Source: Dyella lutea
GTDB lineage: Bacteria > Pseudomonadota > Gammaproteobacteria > Xanthomonadales > Rhodanobacteraceae
DNA: 64,000 nt
Assembly (NCBI RefSeq): GCF_024158035.1
Contig: NZ_JAMZEK010000004.1
Coordinates: 186,001 to 250,000, forward strand
Reading direction: 5' to 3'
Shown here: positions 1 through 8,826 of the stretch, one piece after another
Position numbering within the stretch: position 1 is the stretch's first letter
How the letters are laid out: the number at the start of each line of letters is the position of its first letter
Translations under genes and position numbers: made by a program
Notes under the pieces: model-generated
The model's database searches: none
Told to the model about the DNA's origin: nothing
What the model saw: only the letters and a program-made list of their open reading frames with translations

Positions 1-2
1 AC

Positions 3-104
3 ATCAAGGCGATCGAGAACGTGGTGACGGTGTTCAAGGACGGCGTCGGCTACGATCCGGCCAGGCTGGTGAAGGCGGCCAACGGCACGGTGGGCGTGCG
101 CTGA
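3..104 (+). CDS. Amidohydrolase-family protein, C-terminal fragment
   Basis: Only the last 33 codons are inside the window; the reading frame is open to the left edge and ends in TGA at 102-104. The tail contains VVTVFKDGVGYDPARL, which resembles the C-terminus of imidazolonepropionase-like metal-dependent amidohydrolases, where a final strand carries 'VFKDGVGYDP'. The metal-binding part is outside the window, so substrate and start cannot be given. The family assignment rests on this short tail only. Confidence 0.55.
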   Translation: MKAIENVVTVFKDGVGYDPARLVKAANGTVGVR

Positions 105-197
105 ACGCGATGCCCTGATTGCGCCTTCCGCCGGTCATGGTTTTGCCATGGCCAGCCGCGGCATGCTGGCGCCTTTGCCCACACGGAAAGGACGCCC

Positions 198-1295
198 ATG
201 CCACGACTCCCTGGCCTGGACACGCTGCGCGCGCTGGCCATCATCCTGGTGATGGTCTTCCACTCCTGGGTGGTCGGCGGCATGGGGCCACGGTTCGACC
301 CGCTGGTGCGCTACGGCTGGGTTGGCGTGGACATCTTCTTCGTGCTCAGCGGCTTCCTGATCGGCAGCCAGGTGCTGGCGCCGCTGGCGCGCGGCGAGCG
401 ACTCGCGCTGGGCGCGTTCTACCGGCGCCGGGCCTATCGCATCCTGCCCGCGTTCGCCGTGGTGCTGGCGCTGTACCAATGTGTGCCGTCGTTGCGCGAA
501 CTGCCCGGCATCGCGCCGTGGTGGCAGTTCGCCACCTTCACCATGAACCTGCTGATCGACTACGCCAGCCAGCCGGCGTTCTCGCACGCCTGGTCGCTGT
601 GCGTGGAAGAGCATTTCTACCTGCTGTTCCCACTGCTGGCGATCGGCCTGGCGCGGTGGCGTTCGGGCCGGGCGGTGGCCGCGGTCGCGCTGATGGTGGT
701 GCTCGGCGGCATCGCGCTGCGCGCTGCCGTGTGGTGGCACGACACCGCCGTGCAGCCGGACCGCAACTGGTACATCGAGGATCTCTATTTCCCGACCTGG
801 TGCCGGCTGGACGGGTTGTTCGTCGGGGTGATGCTCGCCGCGTTGAAGACCGTCCGGTTGAAGCTCTGGATCCGCGCGCAGGCCCATGCACCGGTGGCGA
901 TGTGGCTGGGTCTGCTGGTGACCGGTGGTGCGTTGCTGCTGTTCCGCGATCGGGCCGGCCTTGTCGCCAACGCGATCGGCTGGCCGCTGCTTTCCGCGGG
1001 CCTCGGCCTGCTGGTGTTTGCCGCGGCCGGCCAGAACAGCGCGCTCGGCCGCTGGCGCGTGCCCGGCGCCAGCTGGCTGGCCGGGATCTCCTACAGCCTG
1101 TATCTCAGCCACAAGATCGCCTATCACCTGGTGCAGGTGACTTTGGGCGAACGCCTGCACGGGGTGGCGATCTTCGTGGTCTACGCCGCCGCGGCGCTGG
1201 CTCTGGGCAGCGTGCTGCACCTGGCGGTGGAGCGGCCGTTCCTGCGGCTGCGCGAGCGGCGCGCAGTGCCGGTGATGCAGCCCGCGACGGGTTGA
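198..1295 (+). CDS. Acyltransferase 3 (OafA/YrhL-type) membrane protein
   Basis: A 365-residue integral membrane protein of the acyltransferase-3 family, which moves acyl groups (often acetyl) onto extracytoplasmic carbohydrates or lipids. The N-terminus shows the family pattern: RLPGLDTLRALAI, a conserved His in MVFHSW (about residue 22), then FFVLSGFLIG. The motif FSHAWSLCVEEHFY sits near residue 140. Around ten hydrophobic segments alternate with Arg-rich loops, and the length fits stand-alone members (350-400 aa). The ATG at 198 directly precedes the conserved N-terminal helix. It does not share an obvious operon with either neighbour, so the acceptor substrate cannot be told from context. 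Confidence 0.85.
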   Translation: MPRLPGLDTLRALAIILVMVFHSWVVGGMGPRFDPLVRYGWVGVDIFFVLSGFLIGSQVLAPLARGERLALGAFYRRRAYRILPAFAVVLALYQCVPSLRELPGIAPWWQFATFTMNLLIDYASQPAFSHAWSLCVEEHFYLLFPLLAIGLARWRSGRAVAAVALMVVLGGIALRAAVWWHDTAVQPDRNWYIEDLYFPTWCRLDGLFVGVMLAALKTVRLKLWIRAQAHAPVAMWLGLLVTGGALLLFRDRAGLVANAIGWPLLSAGLGLLVFAAAGQNSALGRWRVPGASWLAGISYSLYLSHKIAYHLVQVTLGERLHGVAIFVVYAAAALALGSVLHLAVERPFLRLRERRAVPVMQPATG

Positions 1296-1399
1296 GCGGA
1301 ATGGCGCGTCCTTCGAGGAGCGGCTCACCCGGGCGCGGGCGTATCCGGTCTGAGCTAGTCTGCACCCGCCGCACCGGCCGGTGCCCGAGGGGGAAAGCG

Positions 1400-2215
1400 A
1401 TGAAAGCCATGAAAGCCATGATCCACGGCGTATGGCTGATGCTGGCCGTCCTGCTGCCGGGACCGCTGCACGCGGCCACCGCCGATGCGCCGGCGCAGGT
1501 CCAGGTGCTCGACACCTGGCCGCAGGGAGACGACGTCGCGCTCGGCCCCAGTGCGCACTTCTACCTGCGGCTGGCCTATCGCAGCGACCATCCGGTAGGC
1601 ATCTGGGTGCAGGGCTATTTCCGCGGCAAGCCGGCGCCGGTCGGCACCAGCCCGTCGATCCGCTACGACGGCGAGGGCGAGGCGCTGGGCTGGCTGTTCT
1701 TCCTGAAACCGGACGCGCAGGTGGACGAGATCCGCATCACCGCCGGTGATGGCAGCCTGGACGGCACTCCGGTGGTGGCGACGCTGCCGGTGCACCTGTA
1801 CGCCGGCGCCGATGCGGCTGACGACGGGGCCGGCACGCCGGCCTGGGTGGACGAGCTGCTGGCCAGGCAGCGCGATGCGCAGCGTGCCGCCGCGGCGCGG
1901 AACGCCGCCACGCCGATGGGCGCCGGCGAGACGGTGCTGTTCAGCGGCTTCATGCTGCTGATGTTCGCCATCGCGATCGGCGGCCTGGCGCTGCCGGCCT
2001 GGGCGTGCTGGCGCTGGCGCGGCGGCTGGCGCCTGGCTGCCGCGGTGCCGGCGGCGCTGATGGTGCTGGTGGTGGGGCGGATCGTGACGGGGGTGGCCGC
2101 CGATCCCACCTCGCACAACCTGTGGCCGTTCGAACTGCTGCAGGCCGGCGTGCCGGCCATGCTGGCGATCGGCGTGATGGCGCTGCTGCGCCGTTCGCGC
2201 GGGACGCGCGGCTAG
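1400..2215 (+). CDS. Unknown protein with signal peptide and C-terminal membrane segments
   Basis: A 271-residue protein of unrecognised family. It starts at ATG 1400, preceded by a GAGGGGG purine run. The first codons are a tandem 9-bp repeat encoding MKAMKAM, so initiation could also be at 1409 or 1418. Residues about 8-25 form a signal peptide ending in LHA-A. A periplasmic region of about 150 residues follows, with a beta-rich look and aromatic residues (WVQGYFRGKPAPV). From about residue 180 there are three hydrophobic helices with Trp/Arg between them (WACWRWRGGWR). The frame extends upstream but that part is out of phase with normal coding, so it was excluded. No function is proposed. 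Confidence 0.7.
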   Translation: MKAMKAMIHGVWLMLAVLLPGPLHAATADAPAQVQVLDTWPQGDDVALGPSAHFYLRLAYRSDHPVGIWVQGYFRGKPAPVGTSPSIRYDGEGEALGWLFFLKPDAQVDEIRITAGDGSLDGTPVVATLPVHLYAGADAADDGAGTPAWVDELLARQRDAQRAAAARNAATPMGAGETVLFSGFMLLMFAIAIGGLALPAWACWRWRGGWRLAAAVPAALMVLVVGRIVTGVAADPTSHNLWPFELLQAGVPAMLAIGVMALLRRSRGTRG

Positions 2216-2240
2216 GCGTCGTCCCGCGTGCTGCCGGTGC

Positions 2241-4424
2241 TCACTGGCCCGGGTGGTAGACGCGCTCGATGTGGCCCTTCAGCTGCTCGGGCCAGAAATA
2301 CACCTCGCGCAAGTTGCCGGTGGTGTAGCGCTCGGCCTCGTCGTTGAAGTGCTTCGACTCGGGATGGCCGCTCTCGCCGCCGGCAGTGATCGCGCGGGCG
2401 CTCACCTTCGGTCCGAACTCCACCACCGCCACGAAGCTGTTGCCGCTGGTGCCGTAGTAGCGCTTCGTGCCCGGCCAGCGGTGCGCGCCGAACGAGGCCA
2501 GCGAACCCCAGCGCGAGGAGGTGAACGGCACCGGGATGCTCGGCTTGCTGTCGTCGAACGGCTGCTGGATGGCGCCGTTGATGCGCTGGAAGCGGTTGAC
2601 CTCGCCCCACGGCACGCCCCAGTGGCCGAAGTCGTGCTGCAGCCGGTCCACCGCCTCGGTCAGCGCGTGCAGGCGCTCCTTTGATCCGGCCTTCTCGGCC
2701 ATCACGTCGTAGATCGACAGGCCTTCGGCGGTGTCCGCCTTGCTCACCTCGTCCCACAGCGTGTCGCCCCAGAACACCGCCAGCGTGGTCGGCATCGAGG
2801 CGATGCCCCAGCGGTAGTCCCACGTGCGCAGCAGGGCGATCGGGCCGCGCAGCTTGTTCTTGAGCGGATCGCTGGCGGGCAGCGCGTCGTAGTCGTGGAT
2901 CAGCACCGGCAACTGGCGCGCGAACGCCGGGAGATACGAGTCGAAAGCCATGGTGATCAGCGAGGCGCGGGTGACGTCCTTCGCGCCGGTGAGCAGGCGC
3001 GTGGCGTGCAGGCCGCGCGGGTTCTCGCCGAAGGTGTCCATGTAGCGCGGGAAGTCGGCCTGCTTCGGGCTGTAGGGGCCGGCGGCGGAGTACGGCCAGT
3101 CGTTGGTGTTGAAGGCCCAGCCGTTCGGTGGGTTCACCACCTGCGGCAGCTGGTCGAGCGGGGTGAGGCCGTGCCAGTCGGTGGCCGGGTTGGCGCCGTC
3201 CACCGGTTTGGTGTAGTCGAAGCGGTTGTCACGCTTCGGCACGAACTGCGGCATCAGGAAGGCGATCTCACCCTTGTCGTCGGCGAACAGCGTGTTGTTG
3301 GACGAGTTGGCCTTCAGCTCGGCCACTTTCATGTAGCTGGCGTAGTCGTGCGTTTTCGTGCGCAGCCAGCTCTGCTCCAGCGCCGGGACCGGCGTGTTCA
3401 TCAGAGCCTCGGCGATCCACTTGTCGCCATCCTTGCGCACGACCGGGCCGTGGTGGGTGAAGTACGCGGTGAAGGTGCGGCTGGCCATCGTGCCGTCGGG
3501 GCGGCGGTAGGGAATGGTGATCTGGCGCGAGGTCACCGGTCGCAGCGCCTTGCCGTAGCGGTAGTAGAGCTTGCCATCCTTGCGCACGATCGTCTCGGCG
3601 AACTCGTCCACCGCGTCGACGCCGGTGGAGGTGTGCATCCAGCCGACGTGCCGGTTGAAGCCCTGGTAGATGAAGAACTGGCCCCAGGTCACCGCGCCGT
3701 AGGCGTCCAGCCCCTGGTCGCTGGTCATCTGCAATTCGGAGCGGAAGAAGAACGAGGTGTGCGGGTTGATCAGCAGCAGTGCGTGTCCGTCGGCGGTGAG
3801 CTTCGGCGCGAGCGCGATGCCGTTGGAGCCGGTCGGCTCGACCCAGCTCGGGCGCATCTCGACCGTCGCCAGTGGCGCGTCGCCGGGCTCGCCGTAGAAG
3901 GCCTTCAGCTGCTCGAGGTCGACCCGTTCGATGTCGCCGCCGATGCTGCCCTCGGTGAAGGACAGCGCCATCCACGGTTCGAAATGGGTGATCACCTCCG
4001 GGTGCACGTCCGGGTGCGTGGCGAGGTAGTAGTTCAGGCCGTCCGCCCAGGCGTCCATCAGCTGGCGCAGCCAGCCCGGGCTCTGCGAGTAGAGCTGCTT
4101 GAGCTTCACCGGGTCGATGAACAGCTTCTGCCGCAGGTCCAGCCAGATCGACGATTCGCCCTTGGCCTCGGCCAGGCGGCCGAGCGAGAGCAGGTAGTTG
4201 GTCTCCACGCGGTGGAAGTCGTCCTCGGCCTGCGCGTAGGCCATGCCGAACACCGCATCGGCGTCGGTGGTGCCATGCACGTGGGCGATGCCCCAGTCGT
4301 CGCGGGTGATCGTCACCGCCTGCGCCTCGCGCTCGAGACGTGGCGGGAGGTTGGTCGTCGACGCCGCGACGGGTGCGGCCAGTCCCGGCAGGAGCAGGGC
4401 GGATACGGCAAGCGACTTGAGCAT
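2241..4424 (-). CDS. Penicillin acylase family (N-terminal-nucleophile) hydrolase
   Basis: A 727-residue secreted Ntn-hydrolase. The ATG at 4424 gives a clean signal peptide (MLKSLAVSALLLPGLAAPVAA); the frame is open further upstream but that extension is Arg-rich and non-coding in character. Penicillin/acyl-homoserine-lactone/aculeacin acylases mature by cutting before a Ser that becomes the nucleophile of the beta chain. Here the motif is G-S-N-G-I-A-L-A at Ser200. The alpha part begins with ITRDDWGIAHVHG, also typical. The product would be a periplasmic amidase. The substrate (beta-lactam side chain, N-acyl homoserine lactone, acyl peptide) cannot be decided from sequence. The gene is divergent from the cyo operon. 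Confidence 0.85.
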   Translation of the reverse strand: MLKSLAVSALLLPGLAAPVAASTTNLPPRLEREAQAVTITRDDWGIAHVHGTTDADAVFGMAYAQAEDDFHRVETNYLLSLGRLAEAKGESSIWLDLRQKLFIDPVKLKQLYSQSPGWLRQLMDAWADGLNYYLATHPDVHPEVITHFEPWMALSFTEGSIGGDIERVDLEQLKAFYGEPGDAPLATVEMRPSWVEPTGSNGIALAPKLTADGHALLLINPHTSFFFRSELQMTSDQGLDAYGAVTWGQFFIYQGFNRHVGWMHTSTGVDAVDEFAETIVRKDGKLYYRYGKALRPVTSRQITIPYRRPDGTMASRTFTAYFTHHGPVVRKDGDKWIAEALMNTPVPALEQSWLRTKTHDYASYMKVAELKANSSNNTLFADDKGEIAFLMPQFVPKRDNRFDYTKPVDGANPATDWHGLTPLDQLPQVVNPPNGWAFNTNDWPYSAAGPYSPKQADFPRYMDTFGENPRGLHATRLLTGAKDVTRASLITMAFDSYLPAFARQLPVLIHDYDALPASDPLKNKLRGPIALLRTWDYRWGIASMPTTLAVFWGDTLWDEVSKADTAEGLSIYDVMAEKAGSKERLHALTEAVDRLQHDFGHWGVPWGEVNRFQRINGAIQQPFDDSKPSIPVPFTSSRWGSLASFGAHRWPGTKRYYGTSGNSFVAVVEFGPKVSARAITAGGESGHPESKHFNDEAERYTTGNLREVYFWPEQLKGHIERVYHPGQ

Positions 4425-4794
4425 GTTCCTGGCCTCGATGCGGCGGTGACGATGGGCGGTCTGGCGCACCACGCCCCGTGCAACGCTGGCCCCGGTGCCG
4501 ACTCGTCGGCCAGCATAGCGGCTCCGGCGATGGCGTCGGCGTGCGCTGCGGAAATCGTCAGGGCCGGCAGCGGATGCCTTCGCAGCCGCCGGGCCGATCA
4601 CGGCCACGAGCATCGGGCCGGCCGGCGAGGGGCCGCGTGGCGTGTCGTCCGGGCACGCGGGCTTCGCGGGCGCTTCACGCGACTTTGCGCGGCGTCTGCC
4701 TAGGGTCGTGCGGCGATGCCGCGCCTTGCCGCGGTTTCGGCAAGGCGACCTTCGGCGGCGGCTCGACTCGCCGTCGATCCAGCGAGGAGCTCAG
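4425..4794. other. Divergent intergenic region with a 5'-UTR stem-loop
   Basis: 370 bases without a convincing gene lie between the acylase start and the cyoA start. It should hold promoters for both directions, but no strong -35/-10 pair stands out. The most visible structure is a perfect hairpin at 4723-4746: 9-bp arms GCCTTGCCG / CGGCAAGGC around a 6-base loop. It ends 48 bases before the proposed cyoA GTG, so it would lie in the operon leader. It has no U-tract and is not a classical terminator. Confidence 0.5.
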
Positions 4795-5715
4795 GTGCAG
4801 CACACAGCGACGGAAGGCCACGCGAAGCGCAGCGCGTCGCGCGTCGGGCTGGCGGCGATGCCGGTCCGGGCAGCGATCTTCGCGGTCGCTGCCGGGCCCG
4901 TCGCCGCCGCCGAACGGCAGCTGCTGGTCCAGGCAGCCGTGTTGATGCTCTTCGTGGTCGTCCCGGTGATCGTGCTCACGCCCTGGGTCGCCTGGCGGTT
5001 CCGTCGCCGCAACCGGCGCAGTGCCTATCGACCCGGCTGGGATTTTTCACGGACGCTGGAAGTGCTGATCTGGGGCGTGCCCGCGCTGCTGGTGGCTTTC
5101 CTGGCGGTGCGGGTCTGGACGCAGTCGCGCGCGCTCGACCCGTATCGGGCGATCGACGCCGGGCAGGCCTCGGCCGCCGCGCCGCTGGACGTGCAGGTGG
5201 TGGGCCTGGACTGGAAATGGCTCTTCATCTATCCCGACCAGCACATCGCCACGCTGAACACGCTGGTGCTGCCGGTGGGAAGGGCGGTGCACCTGCACCT
5301 GACCAGCGACACGGTGATGGAGTCGCTGCTGGTGCCGCGCCTCGCCGGACAGATCTACGCGATGCCCGGGATGATCACGCAACTGTGGCTGCGTGCCGAT
5401 CGACCGGGAGACTTCGTCGGGGAGAACACCCAGTACAACGGCAGCGGCTTCGCGCACCAGAAGTTCGTGGTGCACGCGGTCGACGCCGGCGACTTCAGCC
5501 GCTGGGTCGGCAAGGTGCGTGCAGACGGGGACGTGCTCGATGCGCGTCGTTACCGGGAGCTCGCACGGCGCGGTGTGCCGGCCGCGCCCGAACGCTTCGG
5601 GCAGGTCGACGCCGACCTGTTCGGACGCATCGTGGCGAAGTACCACGCATCGGCACAGCTGCGCGCGTCCACCATGGCCTCACGCGCCACCGGGAGGACG
5701 AACGATGCGCATTGA
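4795..5715 (+). CDS. cyoA: Cytochrome bo-type quinol oxidase subunit II
   Basis: Subunit II of a heme-copper terminal oxidase, 306 residues if started at GTG 4795, which has GAGGAG five bases upstream; ATG 4858 is an alternative. Two N-terminal membrane helices (about residues 38-62 and 85-104) lead to a periplasmic cupredoxin domain with VVGLDWKWLFIYP and AMPGMITQLWLRA. The cupredoxin domain has no Cys pair, so the CuA site is absent; this separates quinol oxidases from cytochrome c oxidases. Unlike the E. coli protein, no lipobox cysteine is visible after the N-terminal hydrophobic stretch. It overlaps cyoB by 11 bases, so the two are translationally coupled. Confidence 0.88.
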   Translation: MQHTATEGHAKRSASRVGLAAMPVRAAIFAVAAGPVAAAERQLLVQAAVLMLFVVVPVIVLTPWVAWRFRRRNRRSAYRPGWDFSRTLEVLIWGVPALLVAFLAVRVWTQSRALDPYRAIDAGQASAAAPLDVQVVGLDWKWLFIYPDQHIATLNTLVLPVGRAVHLHLTSDTVMESLLVPRLAGQIYAMPGMITQLWLRADRPGDFVGENTQYNGSGFAHQKFVVHAVDAGDFSRWVGKVRADGDVLDARRYRELARRGVPAAPERFGQVDADLFGRIVAKYHASAQLRASTMASRATGRTNDAH

Positions 5716-7765
5716 GGCGCTCGCGGGGCCGTGGCTGGGCCGGCTGAGCCTGTCGGCGCTGCCGACCGACAGCCCGGTGGCCATGGGCGCTGCACTGGTT
5801 GCGGTTTTCGGCGCGCTCGGCGTCGCCGGCTACATCACCGGCAAGGGCAAGTGGCGCTACCTGTGGCGGGAGTGGTTCACCAGCGTGGACCACAAGCGCA
5901 TCGGCATCATGTACGTGGTGCTGGCGCTGGTGATGCTGGCCCGCGCCGTGATCGAGGCGCTGGTGATGCGGCTGCAGCAGGCCGATGCGGTGAACCGGTC
6001 CGGCTTCATTTCCGCCGAGCACTTCGGCCAGCTGTTCTCCACCCACGGCAGCATCATGATCTTCTTCATGGCGATGCCGTTCCTCACCGGGGTGATCAAC
6101 TACGTGATGCCGCTGCAGATCGGTGCGCGCGACGTGTCGTTTCCGGTGCTCAACTCGATCAGCCTGATGCTGACTGCCGCCGGCGCCGCGCTGGTGATGA
6201 TCTCGCTGGTGCTGGCGCCGTTCTCCACCGGAGGCTGGTCCGGCTACGCACCGTTCACCGAGCTGCGCTTCAGTCCCGGCGTCGGTGTGGACTACTGGAT
6301 CTGGGCGGTGACGCTGAGCTCGATCGGCTCCACCCTCACCGGCATCAACTTCGCGGTGACGATCTACAAGAAGCGCGCACCAGGCATGCACCTGTTCCGC
6401 ATGCCGCTGTTCTGCTGGACGGCGTTGTGCACCAGCATCCTGATGATCTTTGCGATGCCGGCGCTCACCGTGGCGACGGCCCTGCTGGCGCTGGACCGCT
6501 ACCTGGGCATGCATTTCTTCACCAGCGGCGGTGGCGGCAACATGATGGTCTACGCCAACCTGTTCTGGCTGTTCGGCCACCCCGAGGTGTACATCGTGGT
6601 GCTGCCCTCGTTCGGCGTGTTCTCGGAGCTGTTCTCCACCTTCTCGGCGAAAAAGCTGTACGGCTACACCTCGCTGGTGCTCGCGACCATGACGATCGCG
6701 GTGCTGTCGTTCACCGTATGGCTGCACCACTTCTTCACCATGGGGCAATCGGCGCACATCAACGCGGCGTTCGGCATCGCCACCATGCTGATCGGCATTC
6801 CCACCGGCGTGAAGGTGTACGACTGGATCCTCACCATGTTCCGCGGCCGCGTGCGCTTCACCACGCCGCTGCTGTGGGGGCTGGCGTTCCTGGTCACCTT
6901 CGTGATCGGCGGCTTGTCCGGCATCCTGCTGGCGATCCCGCCGGTGGATTTCCTGGTCCACAACACCACGTTCCTGGTGGCGCACTTCCACAACATGCTG
7001 ATCCCCGGCACGTTGTTCGGCATGATCGCGGCGTACCAGTTCTGGTTTCCGAAGGCGTTCGGCTTCCGGCTGGAAGAGCGCTGGGGACGCGTGGCGTTCG
7101 GATGCTGGGTGATCGGTTTCTATCTCGCCTTCATGCCGCTGTACGTGCTCGGCCTGGAGGGCATGCCGCGGCGTAGTGCCGAGGTGTTCGACGAGGCGTT
7201 CCGGCCCTGGCTGCTGGTGGCTGCCGGCGGCGCGGTGCTGATCGTGCTGGGGATGGCCGCGCTGGCGCTGCAGCTGGCCATGAGCATCCGGCACCGCGAC
7301 CGCAACCGGGTGCGGGCGGGCGACCCATGGGATGGCCGCAGCCTGGAGTGGTCGACTTCCTCGCCGCCGCCGGAATACAACTTCGCGAAGCTGCCGGAGG
7401 TTCAGGGGCGCGACGCGTTCTGGACGATGAAACGGTCCGGTCGCGCCTACCCGCCGCTGGAGCGCTATGCGCCGATAATGCTGCCGGAGAACAGCGCGAT
7501 CGGTCCGCTGCTGGGGGCGCTCGGCCTGGCCACTGCGTTCGGCCTGGTCTGGCGCATCGGCTGGATGGCCGGGCTGGGCACGGCCGGCGCGCTGGTCGCG
7601 GTGATCGGCTGGAGTTTCGTGCGCCGGCCGGGTCGCACCGTCGACGAACGACAGGTCGAGCGCACGGAGACGCGCTGGCACGCGGTGCTGGTCGCCGCCG
7701 TGCCGGTATCGCGCGAGCATGAATGCGATCCACGCAATCGCGGCTTGGCGGACGTGGCGGCATGA
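5705..7765 (+). CDS. cyoB: Cytochrome bo-type quinol oxidase subunit I
   Basis: The catalytic subunit (686 residues, close to E. coli CyoB at 663). It binds the low-spin heme, the high-spin heme and CuB, oxidises ubiquinol, reduces O2 and pumps protons. Visible ligands: His114 in STHGSIMIFF (low-spin heme), HPEVYIVVLPSFG with the His/Tyr of the CuB cross-link, the pair LHHFF for CuB, and HNTTFLVAHFHN with the two heme histidines. The start at 5705 (MRIEAL) overlaps the cyoA stop; an upstream open frame is a shadow of cyoA. The last codons overlap cyoC. Confidence 0.95.
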   Translation: MRIEALAGPWLGRLSLSALPTDSPVAMGAALVAVFGALGVAGYITGKGKWRYLWREWFTSVDHKRIGIMYVVLALVMLARAVIEALVMRLQQADAVNRSGFISAEHFGQLFSTHGSIMIFFMAMPFLTGVINYVMPLQIGARDVSFPVLNSISLMLTAAGAALVMISLVLAPFSTGGWSGYAPFTELRFSPGVGVDYWIWAVTLSSIGSTLTGINFAVTIYKKRAPGMHLFRMPLFCWTALCTSILMIFAMPALTVATALLALDRYLGMHFFTSGGGGNMMVYANLFWLFGHPEVYIVVLPSFGVFSELFSTFSAKKLYGYTSLVLATMTIAVLSFTVWLHHFFTMGQSAHINAAFGIATMLIGIPTGVKVYDWILTMFRGRVRFTTPLLWGLAFLVTFVIGGLSGILLAIPPVDFLVHNTTFLVAHFHNMLIPGTLFGMIAAYQFWFPKAFGFRLEERWGRVAFGCWVIGFYLAFMPLYVLGLEGMPRRSAEVFDEAFRPWLLVAAGGAVLIVLGMAALALQLAMSIRHRDRNRVRAGDPWDGRSLEWSTSSPPPEYNFAKLPEVQGRDAFWTMKRSGRAYPPLERYAPIMLPENSAIGPLLGALGLATAFGLVWRIGWMAGLGTAGALVAVIGWSFVRRPGRTVDERQVERTETRWHAVLVAAVPVSREHECDPRNRGLADVAA

Positions 7766-8388
7766 GCGCCGGATCGGCCAGCGAAAGACGCCGGCACCCC
7801 GGGCTCAACCTGCACGAGTCCGATGCGCATCCCTCCGACGGCGAGGTGGTGTTCGGCTTCTGGGTCTTCATGATGAGCGACGCAGTGCTGTTCGCGCTGC
7901 TGTTCGCCGTCTACGCCAGTCTGGGTGCCAACACCGCGGGCGGCCCCGGGCCGCGCGACGTGTTCGAGCTGGACCCGGCGGCGATGGAAACGCTGCTGCT
8001 GCTGAGCAGCTTCACCTTCGGCATCGCCTCGCTGGCGATGAAATACCGGCGGGGGATGGCCTTGCTGCAGGGCATGCTGGCGACGACCCTGCTGCTGGGG
8101 CTGGGTTTCCTTGGGCTGGAGGTGCACGACTTCGTCGGCATGGAGGACACGGGCGCGCTGCCGCAGGTCAGCGCGTTTCTCTCGGCGTTCTACGTACTGG
8201 TGCCGACCCATTTCCTGCACGTATCGCTGGGTTGCGTGTGGATCGTGGTGATGATGGTGCAGCTGCGCATGTCCGGCCTGGACCGCATCACCCGCACGCG
8301 GCTGCTGCGGCTGGGCCTGTTCTGGCATTTCCTGGACATCGTGTGGGTGATGATCTTTTCCTTCGTCTTTCTGCGGGGACTGCTGTGA
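7762..8388 (+). CDS. cyoC: Cytochrome bo-type quinol oxidase subunit III
   Basis: A 208-residue subunit III with five predicted membrane helices. The conserved entry motif GFWVFMMSDAVLFALLFAVYA and the helix ending THFLHVSLGCVWI are recognisable. The ATG at 7762 overlaps the cyoB stop as ATGA, which is the natural start; an in-frame ATG at 7723 lies inside cyoB. The subunit stabilises subunit I. It overlaps cyoD by one base. Confidence 0.93.
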   Translation: MSAGSASERRRHPGLNLHESDAHPSDGEVVFGFWVFMMSDAVLFALLFAVYASLGANTAGGPGPRDVFELDPAAMETLLLLSSFTFGIASLAMKYRRGMALLQGMLATTLLLGLGFLGLEVHDFVGMEDTGALPQVSAFLSAFYVLVPTHFLHVSLGCVWIVVMMVQLRMSGLDRITRTRLLRLGLFWHFLDIVWVMIFSFVFLRGLL

Positions 8389-8699
8389 TGGGCGGCGATG
8401 GCGGCTTCCGTCGCGAGCTTCGCGACTACGTGGTGGGCCTGGTGCTGGCACTCGGACTGAGTGGTGCGGCGTTCGCGCTGGTCGCCTGGGCACCGTGGTC
8501 CGCCCGCACCACGCTCGGCGTGGTTGCGGCGCTGGCGGTGCTGCAGTTGGTGGCGCATTTCCGATGCTTCCTGCATATCGACCTGAAGCAGTCGCATCGC
8601 GACGACCTGCAGCTGATCCTGTTCACGGCGGCGATCATCGGCCTGATGGTCGCCGGGTCGCTGTGGATCATCCTCAACCAGAACCGGCGCATGATGTGA
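8388..8699 (+). CDS. cyoD: Cytochrome bo-type quinol oxidase subunit IV
   Basis: A 103-residue small subunit with three hydrophobic helices and the family signature LVAHFRCFLHI (compare QLIVHMVYFLHM-type segments in CyoD). The start ATG at 8388 overlaps the cyoC stop by one base. It is the last gene of the operon. No heme o synthase (cyoE) follows, so heme O must come from a gene elsewhere or the enzyme uses another heme type. Confidence 0.88.
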   Translation: MGGDGGFRRELRDYVVGLVLALGLSGAAFALVAWAPWSARTTLGVVAALAVLQLVAHFRCFLHIDLKQSHRDDLQLILFTAAIIGLMVAGSLWIILNQNRRMM

Positions 8700-8826
8700 C
8701 CGCCCCGGTGGTGCAGGAATCTGCGTTGCGCGGTGCGGACTCTTCACGCGACGGCGCGATCGACTCTCCTAGGCTGCATGGTCGAGGCAGATGCCGGACC
8801 CAACCCGCAGATCCCGGAGGCACGTG

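Noticed and set aside
119-1399. Plus-strand extension upstream of the gene at 1400
   Set aside because: It overlaps the acyltransferase in another frame and is Arg/Gly/Ala-rich; the real gene has its own signal peptide and RBS at 1400.
5495-7720. Minus-strand open frame of 741 codons
   Set aside because: Antisense to cyoB, with Gln/His/Arg bias and no domains.
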